DNA of 37,659 nucleotides from Candidatus Altimarinota bacterium (lineage in GTDB: Bacteria; Cyanobacteriota; Cyanobacteriia; Cyanobacteriales; Microcystaceae), in contig JAAUUT010000046.1 in NCBI GenBank assembly GCA_012031035.1, positions 1-37,659 on the forward strand. The letters run 5' to 3'. Position numbers and translations under genes: made by a program. Below the pieces are notes generated by a model, which ran no database searches, was not told where the DNA came from, and saw only the letters and a program-made list of their open reading frames with translations. Positions 24,755-32,161 of the stretch are shown one piece after another. The first letter of the stretch is position 1. Every line of letters starts with the position of its first letter.

Positions 24755-24967
24755 TTATACGTAAGCTTCGACTTTAACAGATTTGATGAAGTTGATTGTT
24801 TTATATGCGTCAGCGTTCACTTTAATTGCTTGAAGAACGTTAGCAAAAGCTTTACGTTGAGCGTTAACATCTAAAGAGAATGCTTCATCAAACAAAGCTT
24901 CGCCAGCACCTTCAATATTGGTATCTTCAGCGATGGTTTCGAGGTAGTTAAGATCTGAAATAATCAT
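24755..24967 (-). CDS. Precursor-like peptide A (leader peptide family, GAG junction)
   Basis: This 70-residue peptide has the leader MIISDLNYLETIAEDTNIE followed by GAG (20-22) rather than GG. The rest is helical and Ala/Lys-rich (SLDVNAQRKAFANVLQAIKV) with few Ser/Thr, unlike peptide B. GGAGG at a good distance precedes the ATG. It is the first of five peptide genes. Its promoter carries the shared palindrome. Confidence 0.68.
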   Translation of the reverse strand: MIISDLNYLETIAEDTNIEGAGEALFDEAFSLDVNAQRKAFANVLQAIKVNADAYKTINFIKSVKVEAYV

Positions 24968-25017
24968 GATTTTTCCTCCGTTAAGTCGTTTGAAATTGAC
25001 TGTTTGTTTATATAACT

Positions 25018-25058
25018 AATATAGGTAATCTAATAATAAGTTGGTTGCCAATTTGGCA
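25018..25058 (-). promoter_or_regulatory. Promoter with shared palindrome, upstream of peptide A
   Basis: On the minus strand TGCCAAATTGGCA (25058-25046), a perfect 6-bp inverted repeat with one central base, is followed after exactly 22 nt by TATATT (25023-25018). The palindrome takes the place where a -35 might otherwise stand, suggesting an activator. Confidence 0.68.
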
Positions 25059-25160
25059 TTTAATTTATTTTTAAAAACAAGTTTTGATGTGCTTAATAGA
25101 AAACTGAGTTTTGAAGAGTTTATGTATTTTGTAGAAAATGGCAGTTCTCAAATTAATAAA

Positions 25161-25215
25161 GTAGGTTGGATTAAGGTAACGTTGGTGCTAGCCTGCCTTA
25201 TGTCATAACCCAACA
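25161..25215 (+). repeat. Dispersed repeat (GTAGGTTGGATTAAGG... type), copy 2
   Basis: GTAGGTTGGATTAAGG is followed by GCTAGCCTGCCTTATGTCATAA. It matches copy 1 at 19653-19705 at most positions in the opposite orientation. It lies between the peptide A promoter and the glycosyltransferase terminator, in a spacer without genes. Confidence 0.75.
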
Positions 25216-25287
25216 AAGTCCTACGGATATAAGACTTCGTTCTTCAAACGCTACTTGCCATAACGAAGAAAACCTTAAAGGACGATC

Positions 25288-25304
25288 GCGAGCATCTTGC
25301 TCGC
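25288..25304. repeat. GCGAGCA-TCT-TGCTCGC hairpin repeat
   Basis: This perfect 7-bp stem with a 3-nt loop lies in the spacer between peptide A and the glycosyltransferase. Together with neighbouring GCACTACT it resembles a short element found repeatedly in cyanobacterial spacers. Confidence 0.55.
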
Positions 25305-25323
25305 ACTACTAAAAACCGCTATG

Positions 25324-25350
25324 AAAAAACCCTGGAGGGATGTTCCAGGG
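25324..25350 (-). terminator. Intrinsic terminator of the TPR-glycosyltransferase gene
   Basis: On the minus strand CCCTGGA, a 7-nt loop and TCCAGGG are followed at once by six T. It lies about 42 nt beyond the stop codon. It should separate the glycosyltransferase transcript from the peptide genes. Confidence 0.88.
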
Positions 25351-25391
25351 CTATTGAAAGGGGTTAAAGCGAGACAATGATGCGATCGCAG

Positions 25392-28300
25392 CTAGGAGAG
25401 TAACTTTAAGACAATCTCATCTTGTATGGGGACTACATCATCTTGGGTTAACCAAGCAAGTAACTCGCGCACTGCTTCAGAAGTACGATCGAATTTGAGT
25501 GCTTCTTGGATGACGCGAAAAGCTTCAGAAACTTTACCAGCCTCCAGAAGAATTTCAGCGCGTTCCAGACACCATTTAAAATAGTAGCTGCGAGATTGTG
25601 CGGTAATCTGTGCGCGACAATCGGGAGGAAGGTAGCTCTCGGAAATCGCGATCGCGCGGCTTATAGAATCCATTGGCGAATCGTTAGATAGACGTTTTGC
25701 AGTCATACTCTGGGAATGCTGGCGATAGCGAACTAAAATATTGGGTTCGTTCCACCAATCATAATAAGCAGCAATGCGTTTGTACAATTCCCAGTCAGGA
25801 AGGAAGGTAAATTCGGGATGATACCCTCCTAAACGTTCGTAAGTTGTCCGACGAATAACGACTGCTGGGGGATTTAAGGGATTAGTTATACCAACTCGCT
25901 CTAGAAAGTTCTCTGCAATGCCTCTGTATGTGCCATACAGTTGTTTGGAGAGCGTGGCGACTCCCCGCTCGTTGATATTTTCATACCCAGTGCAAGCGGC
26001 TCCTATCGACTCCATAGAGCCTTCTAGACTCTGTTTTAGCTGCGCATAAAAACCAGGTAGGACATAATCGTCATCGTGAAGCAGGTGAATCCACTGTCCC
26101 CGACTCAGGGAAACGCCTGCATTCCAAGTCCCTGCTCGTTTGAGATTTTGCGGATTGCGATAGTAACGGACGATTCCCGCACCAATCGCTCCTACTAATT
26201 CAAATATTGGTGAGGTACTAGCATCGTCAATAACTATAATCTCCATCTCTTCTTCGCCAGTCCATTGTGCTAGCACGCTTGCCAAACATTCGAGAATGTA
26301 TTGAGTGCGATTATGCACTGGAATAACGACACCCCAAAAAGGTCTTTTCTTGTTATCCGATACTGGTGGAATTGCTGGAAACTGATACTCTCCGATAACA
26401 ACTTCTGCTTGAGGTAACTGCGGCGTTACTTGCGCTTTTTGAGCAGTTACCGATTCCATTGCTCGCGCGTAATGGGGATTAATTAGTGCTAATCCTCGTT
26501 GATAAGCTGCTATTGCCTCTAATAAGCGGTTTTGCTCTTGATAAATTGTCCCTAAACGATAATATGCTTCGCCACGGTTGCAATTGAGTTCGATCGCTCT
26601 TTTATAGCAGGCGATCGCATCTTCTAGTTCGTTTTGTTGTTCGAGAGCAATACCCGAATGATAATACACTTCTCCTAAGTCGGGTTGCATGGCAAGTGCC
26701 TGTCGGTAGCATTCAAGTGCTGTGGCGATATTTCCTTGTTGATGTTGGGTCAATCCAAGTTTGGCGTTTAATGCGGCGTAATGTGTTTGTTTTAGGGAAG
26801 GTAACTCGCCTTTAATATAAAGCGCGTTAGCTAAATTAACCTCCGCTTCGACTAAGTTAGGCTGAAGTTGTAGTGCTTTTTGATAACACGCGATCGCATC
26901 ATCCAATTTTCCTTGTTGTTGCAGGACGTAACCCAGATTGTTATAAATAGGAACTGCATTTGGTTGTATGGTTAAGGCTTTTTGGTAATATTGGGCTGAT
27001 TCGGTTAGCTTTCCTTTTGCTTGCTGTAAATTTCCCATACTAACTAACGCTTTTACGGAATTGGGCTGTATTTTAAGGATATCTGTAAATATCTGTTCGG
27101 CTTTATCGCGATCGCCAATTTGATTGCTGAGTATGCCTAAACCATATAAAGCTTCGGGTTCGTCGGGTTGGCGTTGTAGAATTTTATGATAGGTTTGTTG
27201 TGCTTCGGTTAAGCGATCGCTACGATGGTATTGAACGGCAAGTTGAAGCACTTTTTTATGAACGGCTGTTAATAAAAAGTTTTCCAAAGCAATAATCGGT
27301 TGCAAGTCGCCGTATAACTTATATTTGTTATCTGCAATTTGACGAGCCATTTCTTGGCGATATTGGGGATCTCGTCCCAAATGCGCGGCAATATTAATGT
27401 AATCCTCTTTATTATGCGCAATAGCTTCTTCTATGTTCATCATCTTGAGTATTGCTGCGGTATGCCGTCCCCGCATCAAATCCCCCGACAAAGTAACGAC
27501 CGGAATATCGTGCGCGATCGATTCTAAAGTAGAGTTGCATCCCGACCAACCTATACTATCCAAAAGGACATCCGCGATCGCGGCTACTCCTGCAAAAATT
27601 CCTGCTTCCAAACGAGGCAAAAATAAACAATAATCTCGATAATTTAATCCAAATAAGTCAAAAGCAGCGCTCAAACGCGCTTTGAATCGCTCGGTAACGT
27701 GGTTTCCTTGAATATATTCGATAAAGACAAATTTACACTGACCAACCTCTTTGGCGATTCTGGGGAAAATATCGTCGTGTTGTGGCAAATATTTATAAAG
27801 CGATTGGCAGCACCAAAACATCACCTCATCATTTTCGATGCCGATATCTTGTTTAGTTTGTCTTTGGGTTGCAACGGGTAAAGGCGTGTAATGAATAGAA
27901 AGATTGGGCAATCTTACTAACTTTTCAGTGTAATGCTCATCTGCATTATCTGGCTCCATTAAATCGCTACTCAGATAATAATCGATGGTTGGCATTCCGC
28001 TTGTATCGGGATGTCCCCAAGAGGTAATTTGTATGGGTGCGAGTCTCAAACAACCAAGCTGAATGCTTAGCGGATTCATGCCAAATTCAGGAAAAATTAA
28101 GACGTGTAATTTGTCTTTAGCAATGGTTTCGCACCAATTTTCTACGGGTAAAGATGCTTGAGTAAATTTATCGAATGCTCTTTGGGCAATAACCGTTTCG
28201 CGATCGCGTTTGGGATCGGTATAATAACCAAATAATTCAAATTTACTTCTATCTAAGTTTTGCACCCATCCTTTGACGGGAATTTTCCAAACCGAATGAT

Positions 28301-29237
28301 TGTGAAAATATCCCGAAAACACCCCAACTCTAATCTTCTCATTAGGTTCTAGGGGAGATAAAATAATCGGTTTACTCCATTGAGGATAGCGAGTTGCCAT
28401 CAACTGACAAATCGTTTCGCCGTAAGTTTGCTGCAAATCGCGATCGCACAATCCTTGATAAGCTAAGAAAAAAGGTTGCAGGGAACCTACTGCATCTGCT
28501 GCTTTTGCTTGTTTTTCCCGTCCTGCTTCTTGATAGTGTTGCGCTAAATTTTGTAGGTGATGTTGATAGTTATTGCGTCTGAGGTGAATTTCGTCAGGAG
28601 TTGCATAGATGACGGGTAGTTGCGCAATACAAATCCCAAATCTAGCTTGCTCGAAGTCAGGATTGCATCTGAGAGTTTGTTGATAAGATTCGATAGCTGC
28701 TTCTAACTTACCCTGAGAATGAAAAATATTACCTAAATTATAATGAGCTTCCGCAAGGTCGGGATTAATAGCTATTGCTTTTTCGTAAGCTGCGATCGCT
28801 TTTTCTAATTCGTTTTGTTCTTGAAGGGCGTTACCTAAATTATTATAAACTCCAGCAGAATTGGGATTAATAGCTATTGCTTTTTCGTAAGCTGCGATCG
28901 CATCTTTAAACTTACCTTGACTATCTAGGGTACTACCCAAATTATTATAAGCTTCAGCACAGTTGGAATCGAGTGCGATCGCTTGTCGATAAGTTTGGGC
29001 GGCTTCTTCTAGCTTACCTTGTTGCCGTAAAACCGTTCCCAAATTAACAATTATTGCTATCTTATTATCTTGGTTTTCTGAGGAGTTTTGCTCGGTTTCC
29101 GTCTCAAGATCGGGCAAGATTTCGACAATTCGTTTATATATAGATTCTGCTTCTTTTAATTGACCTAGTTGCTGTTTCTCAAGGGCACTCTCAACTAGAG
29201 ATTGCAAGTTAAATTCTGATAATATATCGGCATTCAT
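25392..29237 (-). CDS. Giant TPR / OGT-like GT41 / TPR / GT2 glycosyltransferase
   Basis: This 1281-residue protein has four parts. Residues 10-200 are TPR repeats (EAYNNLGSTLDSQGKFKDA). Residues about 300-655 are a SPINDLY/OGT-like GT41 domain with SGYFHNHSV at 308-316, WGHPDTSGMPTIDYYL near 408-422, and QSLYKYLP with Lys482 matching the key Lys of OGT. Residues 665-920 are a second TPR array. Residues 967-1190 are a GT2 domain (VIPVHNRTQYI, EIIVIDDAST, and DXD-like HDDD at 1054-1057). GT41 enzymes put GlcNAc on protein Ser/Thr, while GT2 could extend or add a sugar. It may glycosylate the nearby peptides, which is inference. Its promoter shares the peptide-gene palindrome. Confidence 0.88.
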   Translation of the reverse strand: MNADILSEFNLQSLVESALEKQQLGQLKEAESIYKRIVEILPDLETETEQNSSENQDNKIAIIVNLGTVLRQQGKLEEAAQTYRQAIALDSNCAEAYNNLGSTLDSQGKFKDAIAAYEKAIAINPNSAGVYNNLGNALQEQNELEKAIAAYEKAIAINPDLAEAHYNLGNIFHSQGKLEAAIESYQQTLRCNPDFEQARFGICIAQLPVIYATPDEIHLRRNNYQHHLQNLAQHYQEAGREKQAKAADAVGSLQPFFLAYQGLCDRDLQQTYGETICQLMATRYPQWSKPIILSPLEPNEKIRVGVFSGYFHNHSVWKIPVKGWVQNLDRSKFELFGYYTDPKRDRETVIAQRAFDKFTQASLPVENWCETIAKDKLHVLIFPEFGMNPLSIQLGCLRLAPIQITSWGHPDTSGMPTIDYYLSSDLMEPDNADEHYTEKLVRLPNLSIHYTPLPVATQRQTKQDIGIENDEVMFWCCQSLYKYLPQHDDIFPRIAKEVGQCKFVFIEYIQGNHVTERFKARLSAAFDLFGLNYRDYCLFLPRLEAGIFAGVAAIADVLLDSIGWSGCNSTLESIAHDIPVVTLSGDLMRGRHTAAILKMMNIEEAIAHNKEDYINIAAHLGRDPQYRQEMARQIADNKYKLYGDLQPIIALENFLLTAVHKKVLQLAVQYHRSDRLTEAQQTYHKILQRQPDEPEALYGLGILSNQIGDRDKAEQIFTDILKIQPNSVKALVSMGNLQQAKGKLTESAQYYQKALTIQPNAVPIYNNLGYVLQQQGKLDDAIACYQKALQLQPNLVEAEVNLANALYIKGELPSLKQTHYAALNAKLGLTQHQQGNIATALECYRQALAMQPDLGEVYYHSGIALEQQNELEDAIACYKRAIELNCNRGEAYYRLGTIYQEQNRLLEAIAAYQRGLALINPHYARAMESVTAQKAQVTPQLPQAEVVIGEYQFPAIPPVSDNKKRPFWGVVIPVHNRTQYILECLASVLAQWTGEEEMEIIVIDDASTSPIFELVGAIGAGIVRYYRNPQNLKRAGTWNAGVSLSRGQWIHLLHDDDYVLPGFYAQLKQSLEGSMESIGAACTGYENINERGVATLSKQLYGTYRGIAENFLERVGITNPLNPPAVVIRRTTYERLGGYHPEFTFLPDWELYKRIAAYYDWWNEPNILVRYRQHSQSMTAKRLSNDSPMDSISRAIAISESYLPPDCRAQITAQSRSYYFKWCLERAEILLEAGKVSEAFRVIQEALKFDRTSEAVRELLAWLTQDDVVPIQDEIVLKLLS

Positions 29238-29276
29238 CGGCTTTTAGCCCCTATTATCTAGGTTAGAGCTAATGGC

Positions 29277-29317
29277 ACGATAACATTACTTTCATAGGAC
29301 AAGTGGCCAGATTGGCA
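29277..29317 (-). promoter_or_regulatory. Promoter with shared palindrome, upstream of the glycosyltransferase gene
   Basis: On the minus strand TGCCAATCTGGCC (29317-29305) is a near copy of the two peptide sites and is followed by AC, as in both of those. After exactly 22 nt stands TATCGT (29282-29277), a weaker -10 match. The leader would be about 38 nt, similar to the peptide genes. Confidence 0.6.
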
Positions 29318-29343
29318 GAAATTTATTTCAATGGTGAGAAGGG

Positions 29344-29364
29344 GATTGGTGATTGGTGATTGGG
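29344..29364 (+). repeat. Heptameric short tandem repeat (GATTGGT)
   Basis: GATTGGT, GATTGGT, GATTGGG are three tandem 7-mers in the spacer upstream of the glycosyltransferase promoter. Confidence 0.7.
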
Positions 29365-29451
29365 AAAATCTAAAATTTTAAGGTGCAAGCTGGTTATTTA
29401 TATGCGTAAGTCTTAATATTAAGGCTGTTTCATGCTTGCTTAATCCGCCAA

Positions 29452-29631
29452 GGAATTAATTCCACCGAATCAATATTAGAAGTTGGTTTAAATTCATATT
29501 TTACAGCGATCGCAATAGCCGCTCTTGGAATCAATTTCCTTGCTAATATGTAAAGTCCATTTCAATGGACTGAAAAATTGATTTAGTCGTATGAAGACGA
29601 CTTTACATATAAGGCAGCGATTTAAATCGCT
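29452..29631. repeat. Cluster of palindromes, including a nested inverted repeat
   Basis: This gene-free stretch contains GGAATTAATTCC (29452-29463). An outer 10-bp repeat ATGTAAAGTC (29548-29557) and GACTTTACAT (29599-29608) encloses two hairpins (GTCCATT-TC-AATGGAC and AGTCGT-ATGAAG-ACGACT). AGCGATTTAAATCGCT follows (29616-29631). The nested stem-loops resemble the ends or REP-like relics of IS200/IS605-type elements; no transposase is present. The rest of the 521-nt spacer from 29238 shows nothing more. Confidence 0.7.
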
Positions 29632-29758
29632 GACGGCTTATTGATACTGCTGCAAGATGTCAGTTTTAATGGACTTTATTATGTTAGCCAGAAAATTAAT
29701 TACAAAAGCGGGTGAGGGGATAAATTTGATAACCGCTATAGTTGACAGATAAACAATT

Positions 29759-30620
29759 CTATTTCGATAAAAACTCTTGCACCTTTGATAAATAAGTTTC
29801 AGAATCTTCCAACATAGGAAAATGAGCGGTTCGAGGAATTACAACATATTCTAGATTTGAGTTTAACGCCGCAGCTTGACGACCCATTTCGGCAGGGATA
29901 ATAATATCTTTTTCTCCAGAAACTAATAAAGTTGGTACTTTTATTTGCGCAAACTTTTGTGGCATAATTTCCACCGCTTTTTTGCTAACAGAAGTATAAA
30001 TAGTTCCCATAGCAGCTTCGTAGTCTGCGATTAGAAAATCTTCTAAAAAAGCTTGTCTATATTGCTTTTCAATTGGACGATGTAAAAATCGTGCCATAAA
30101 TAAGCGATCTGAAAATGGAATATTGAGAAACCATCGATAGCGAAATTTCACAACATAACCGCCAAATTTATAAAAAGCAGCAAACGCTTTTTCGTCGTAT
30201 TCAAAGATGCCATTACACGTTAAAATTCCTTTTTCAACTCGTTCGGGGTATAAAGTAAGAAAAAAAAGCACCTACTGTTGCACCCATCGAGTGACTGTGA
30301 AGATAAATTTTCTCGATTCCCAAAGCATCGAGTAAAATGGCCAAATCGTTAGCATATTCTTCGAGTTCGTAACTCAGCGTTAAAGACGAATCGGATGAGG
30401 GTTGTGGGAGACGGGAACGTCCAAACCCTCTAAGATCGTATAACAAGCAATCAAAGCGATCGCAAAGTGCTAATGCCGTACTTCTCCAATAGCGCGACGA
30501 ACCGCACCAACCATGAATGAATACCATTATAGGTTTGGCGCTTCCGCTTTGTGGGTGGCGAATCCACTCATAATAGTGTTCGACACCGCGAACTGTAATT
30601 TTGTCTTGTAGCGTGTCCAT
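29759..30620 (-). pseudogene. Alpha/beta hydrolase, interrupted by a 1-nt frameshift
   Basis: Two frames together make one complete alpha/beta hydrolase of about 286 residues. The first (30620-30234) has HGWCGSS, LYDLRGFGRS and the nucleophile elbow HSHSMGA; the second (from about 30260) carries LTLYPERVEKG, the Asp of VSGEKDII and the catalytic His of TAHFPMLED. They join at a run of eight A on the plus strand (30260-30267) that should be seven: GAFF then leads into LTLYPERV. All catalytic residues survive, which suggests a sequencing error or a very recent break. Substrate unknown. Confidence 0.8.
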
Positions 30621-30787
30621 ACATTCGATCTGAGTTCCTAATAATCTTATCTCGTAAAAAGGGAAGAGGGAACGGGTAATAGGTTGTTTCTCTCTGTTCT
30701 CTGCAAGCTTCTTGTTAAAGTGAGTAATGAGAGATTTATTAATTGCGATCGCTGACTAAAAAACTTTTAACTTTAACCTGACAAAGT

Positions 30788-31427
30788 TTATAGATTTACT
30801 TCTTTTACCCAAGCACGAAATTCTTTTAAAATTCTAGCACTGCCAATTTGTTTGCTTTGTTCGAGTAATTGAGGAATTTTATTTTTTAGTTCAAAATCAG
30901 GAAAAATTGAACTAATCTGGGATTCAATATATTGCTCGTTTTGTAAGATATTTATTTGTAATCGCTTGCCATTATAGCGCCACAATTCAGGGACACCTAA
31001 TAATCGATAGTTATCTAATTGAGTGCGCGAAGTAATATCTATTTCTATCGCTAAATCTGGAGGTGGGTCGATAGTTAAATCTATTCTTTCTTTGCCTCTA
31101 ATTGCCAAACAATTTTTTATATAAAATGATTCATCGGGTTCTACACCTTGATTCATTTGTTGATTTTTGAAGGTAGTAGAGCCAGAAGGCTCATAATCTA
31201 TTTCTAATTCGTCGAGTAATATTTTAATAAAATCCCCTATCAAACCTGTAGTATTCTCATGAATAAATAAAGGGGTCATAATTTCTAAGATGCCATTGCT
31301 ATAGGAAAGCTTTGCCGAGCGATGCTCTCCTAATTCTTCTAAAATTTGTTCGTATTCTTGCAAGAAATATCGGTTAATAAGACGCGATCGCTGGTGGAAT
31401 ATTTATTTTTCTTAATTCTAGTAGCAT
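30788..31427 (-). pseudogene. Uma2-family endonuclease-like protein with two single-base deletions
   Basis: The main frame (31363-30788) encodes LQEYEQILEELGEHRSAKLS, EPDESFYI, PPDLAIEIDITSRTQLDNY, the Uma2 (DUF820) pattern with PD-(D/E)XK-like Asp and Glu. The expected N-terminus is present but in other frames: ATG 31427 gives MLLELRKINIPP, then RVLLTDIS, then QEYEQ. The joins need one extra base near 31385 (GCGATCGC, expected GGCGATCGC) and one near 31362 (TTGCAA, expected TTGGCAA). Uma2 proteins are abundant in cyanobacteria, with no clear role. Confidence 0.75.
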
Positions 31428-31500
31428 GATTTAATTGTTAAAGAATTTTTAGATAAATAGACCAAAATTTCTGCCCCCCAAATCCCATAAAAATGGGGGA

Positions 31501-31530
31501 CTTTGAAAGAGTTTTTTATTTATTTCAAAG
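31501..31530. repeat. Inverted repeat CTTTGAAA...TTTCAAAG
   Basis: An 8-bp perfect stem encloses a 14-nt loop containing a six-T run. It lies in the spacer between the Uma2-like gene and the small two-gene cassette. A similar core occurs at 35880-35899. Confidence 0.55.
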
Positions 31531-31549
31531 TGGCGATCGACTAAAAAAT

Positions 31550-31580
31550 GTAGGTTGGGTTGAGGTACAAAGCCCAACAT
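31550..31580 (+). repeat. Dispersed repeat (GTAGGTTGGGTTGAGG... type), short copy
   Basis: GTAGGTTGGGTTGAGGTACAA followed by AGCCCAACA is a truncated member of the family seen at 19653-19705 and 25161-25215. Confidence 0.65.
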
Positions 31581-31645
31581 GAATAAACTTTTTTGAGTTT
31601 TGCTATCGCTTTAATCAATTTGTAGATTGGCTAATCTAACTTATG

Positions 31646-31894
31646 TTAATCTGGTAACTTCCACGATTTATCTTGACAATAAGCATAACCATCTTTAACA
31701 GTTACTCCAAAAAGTTGTCGCATTATCGTTAATGCTTCTTGTCGTTCTTCATCTGTTAAATAATCTTTTTCTTTAAATCCTGCTCGATATTTTTTGGGAT
31801 TCCCCCCTGCTGTGACGTATCGCTGTTTTCCTAAATCTAAAATTATTTTTACTTTTTCGTATTGTTGTTTTTTGATTAAATGAGGTTCTTGCAT
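31646..31894 (-). CDS. Small basic hypothetical protein
   Basis: This 82-residue protein is rich in Lys (MQEPHLIKKQQYEKVKIILD, YRAGFKEKDYLTDEERQEALTIMRQLFG) and ends in a Cys-containing AYCQDKSWKLPD. I do not recognise it. It starts 2 nt after the stop of the small broken gene upstream, so the two form a cassette. Toxin-antitoxin is possible for such pairs, but nothing specific supports it. Confidence 0.55.
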   Translation of the reverse strand: MQEPHLIKKQQYEKVKIILDLGKQRYVTAGGNPKKYRAGFKEKDYLTDEERQEALTIMRQLFGVTVKDGYAYCQDKSWKLPD

Positions 31895-31896
31895 AT

Positions 31897-32077
31897 TTAG
31901 CTCTCCCAGGTTGTAGGAAAAACATCTCCGTTAGGTAAAATTATAGCAATAGGTAAAACAATACTTGGGGTTTCGATGTACCATACGCCTTGCTCGAAAT
32001 CGTATATTTCTCTGACGAGTAACCCTAATGTTTACTAAAGCATTAACGATAAGATATTGAGATTCAGTAGGTTCCAT
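31897..32077 (-). pseudogene. Small hypothetical gene with a 1-nt frameshift
   Basis: ATG 32077 gives MEPTESQYLIVNALVN, which then needs a frame change near 32029-32034 to continue as TLGLLVREIYDFEQGVWYIE, ILPNGDVFPTTWES and TAA. The total length is 3n+1, so one extra base (for example in AAA) is the simplest reading. The joined product is about 59 residues and unrecognised. It ends 2 nt before the next gene. Confidence 0.6.
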
Positions 32078-32161
32078 GTAAGGTCATCCTGACAATTAAT
32101 TATAGCAATCCGACAGGATGACATACTTTAATCAATTTTTTTAAACATATCGAAACCCTAT

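Noticed and set aside
23225-24967. Nif11-, NHLP- or cyanobactin-type precursor assignment for the five peptides
   Set aside because: The leader pattern M-x-I-x-D-L-x-x-L-x-x-x-A-E does not match the leaders of those families that I know, and no cyanobactin proteases or cyclodehydratase are near.
25324-25350. Terminator for the peptide genes
   Set aside because: The T-run lies on the minus strand downstream of the glycosyltransferase gene, while the peptide genes start beyond it, so it belongs to the former.
31646-32077. Toxin-antitoxin system
   Set aside because: Neither protein shows a known toxin or DNA-binding motif, and there is no sign of autoregulatory palindromes.
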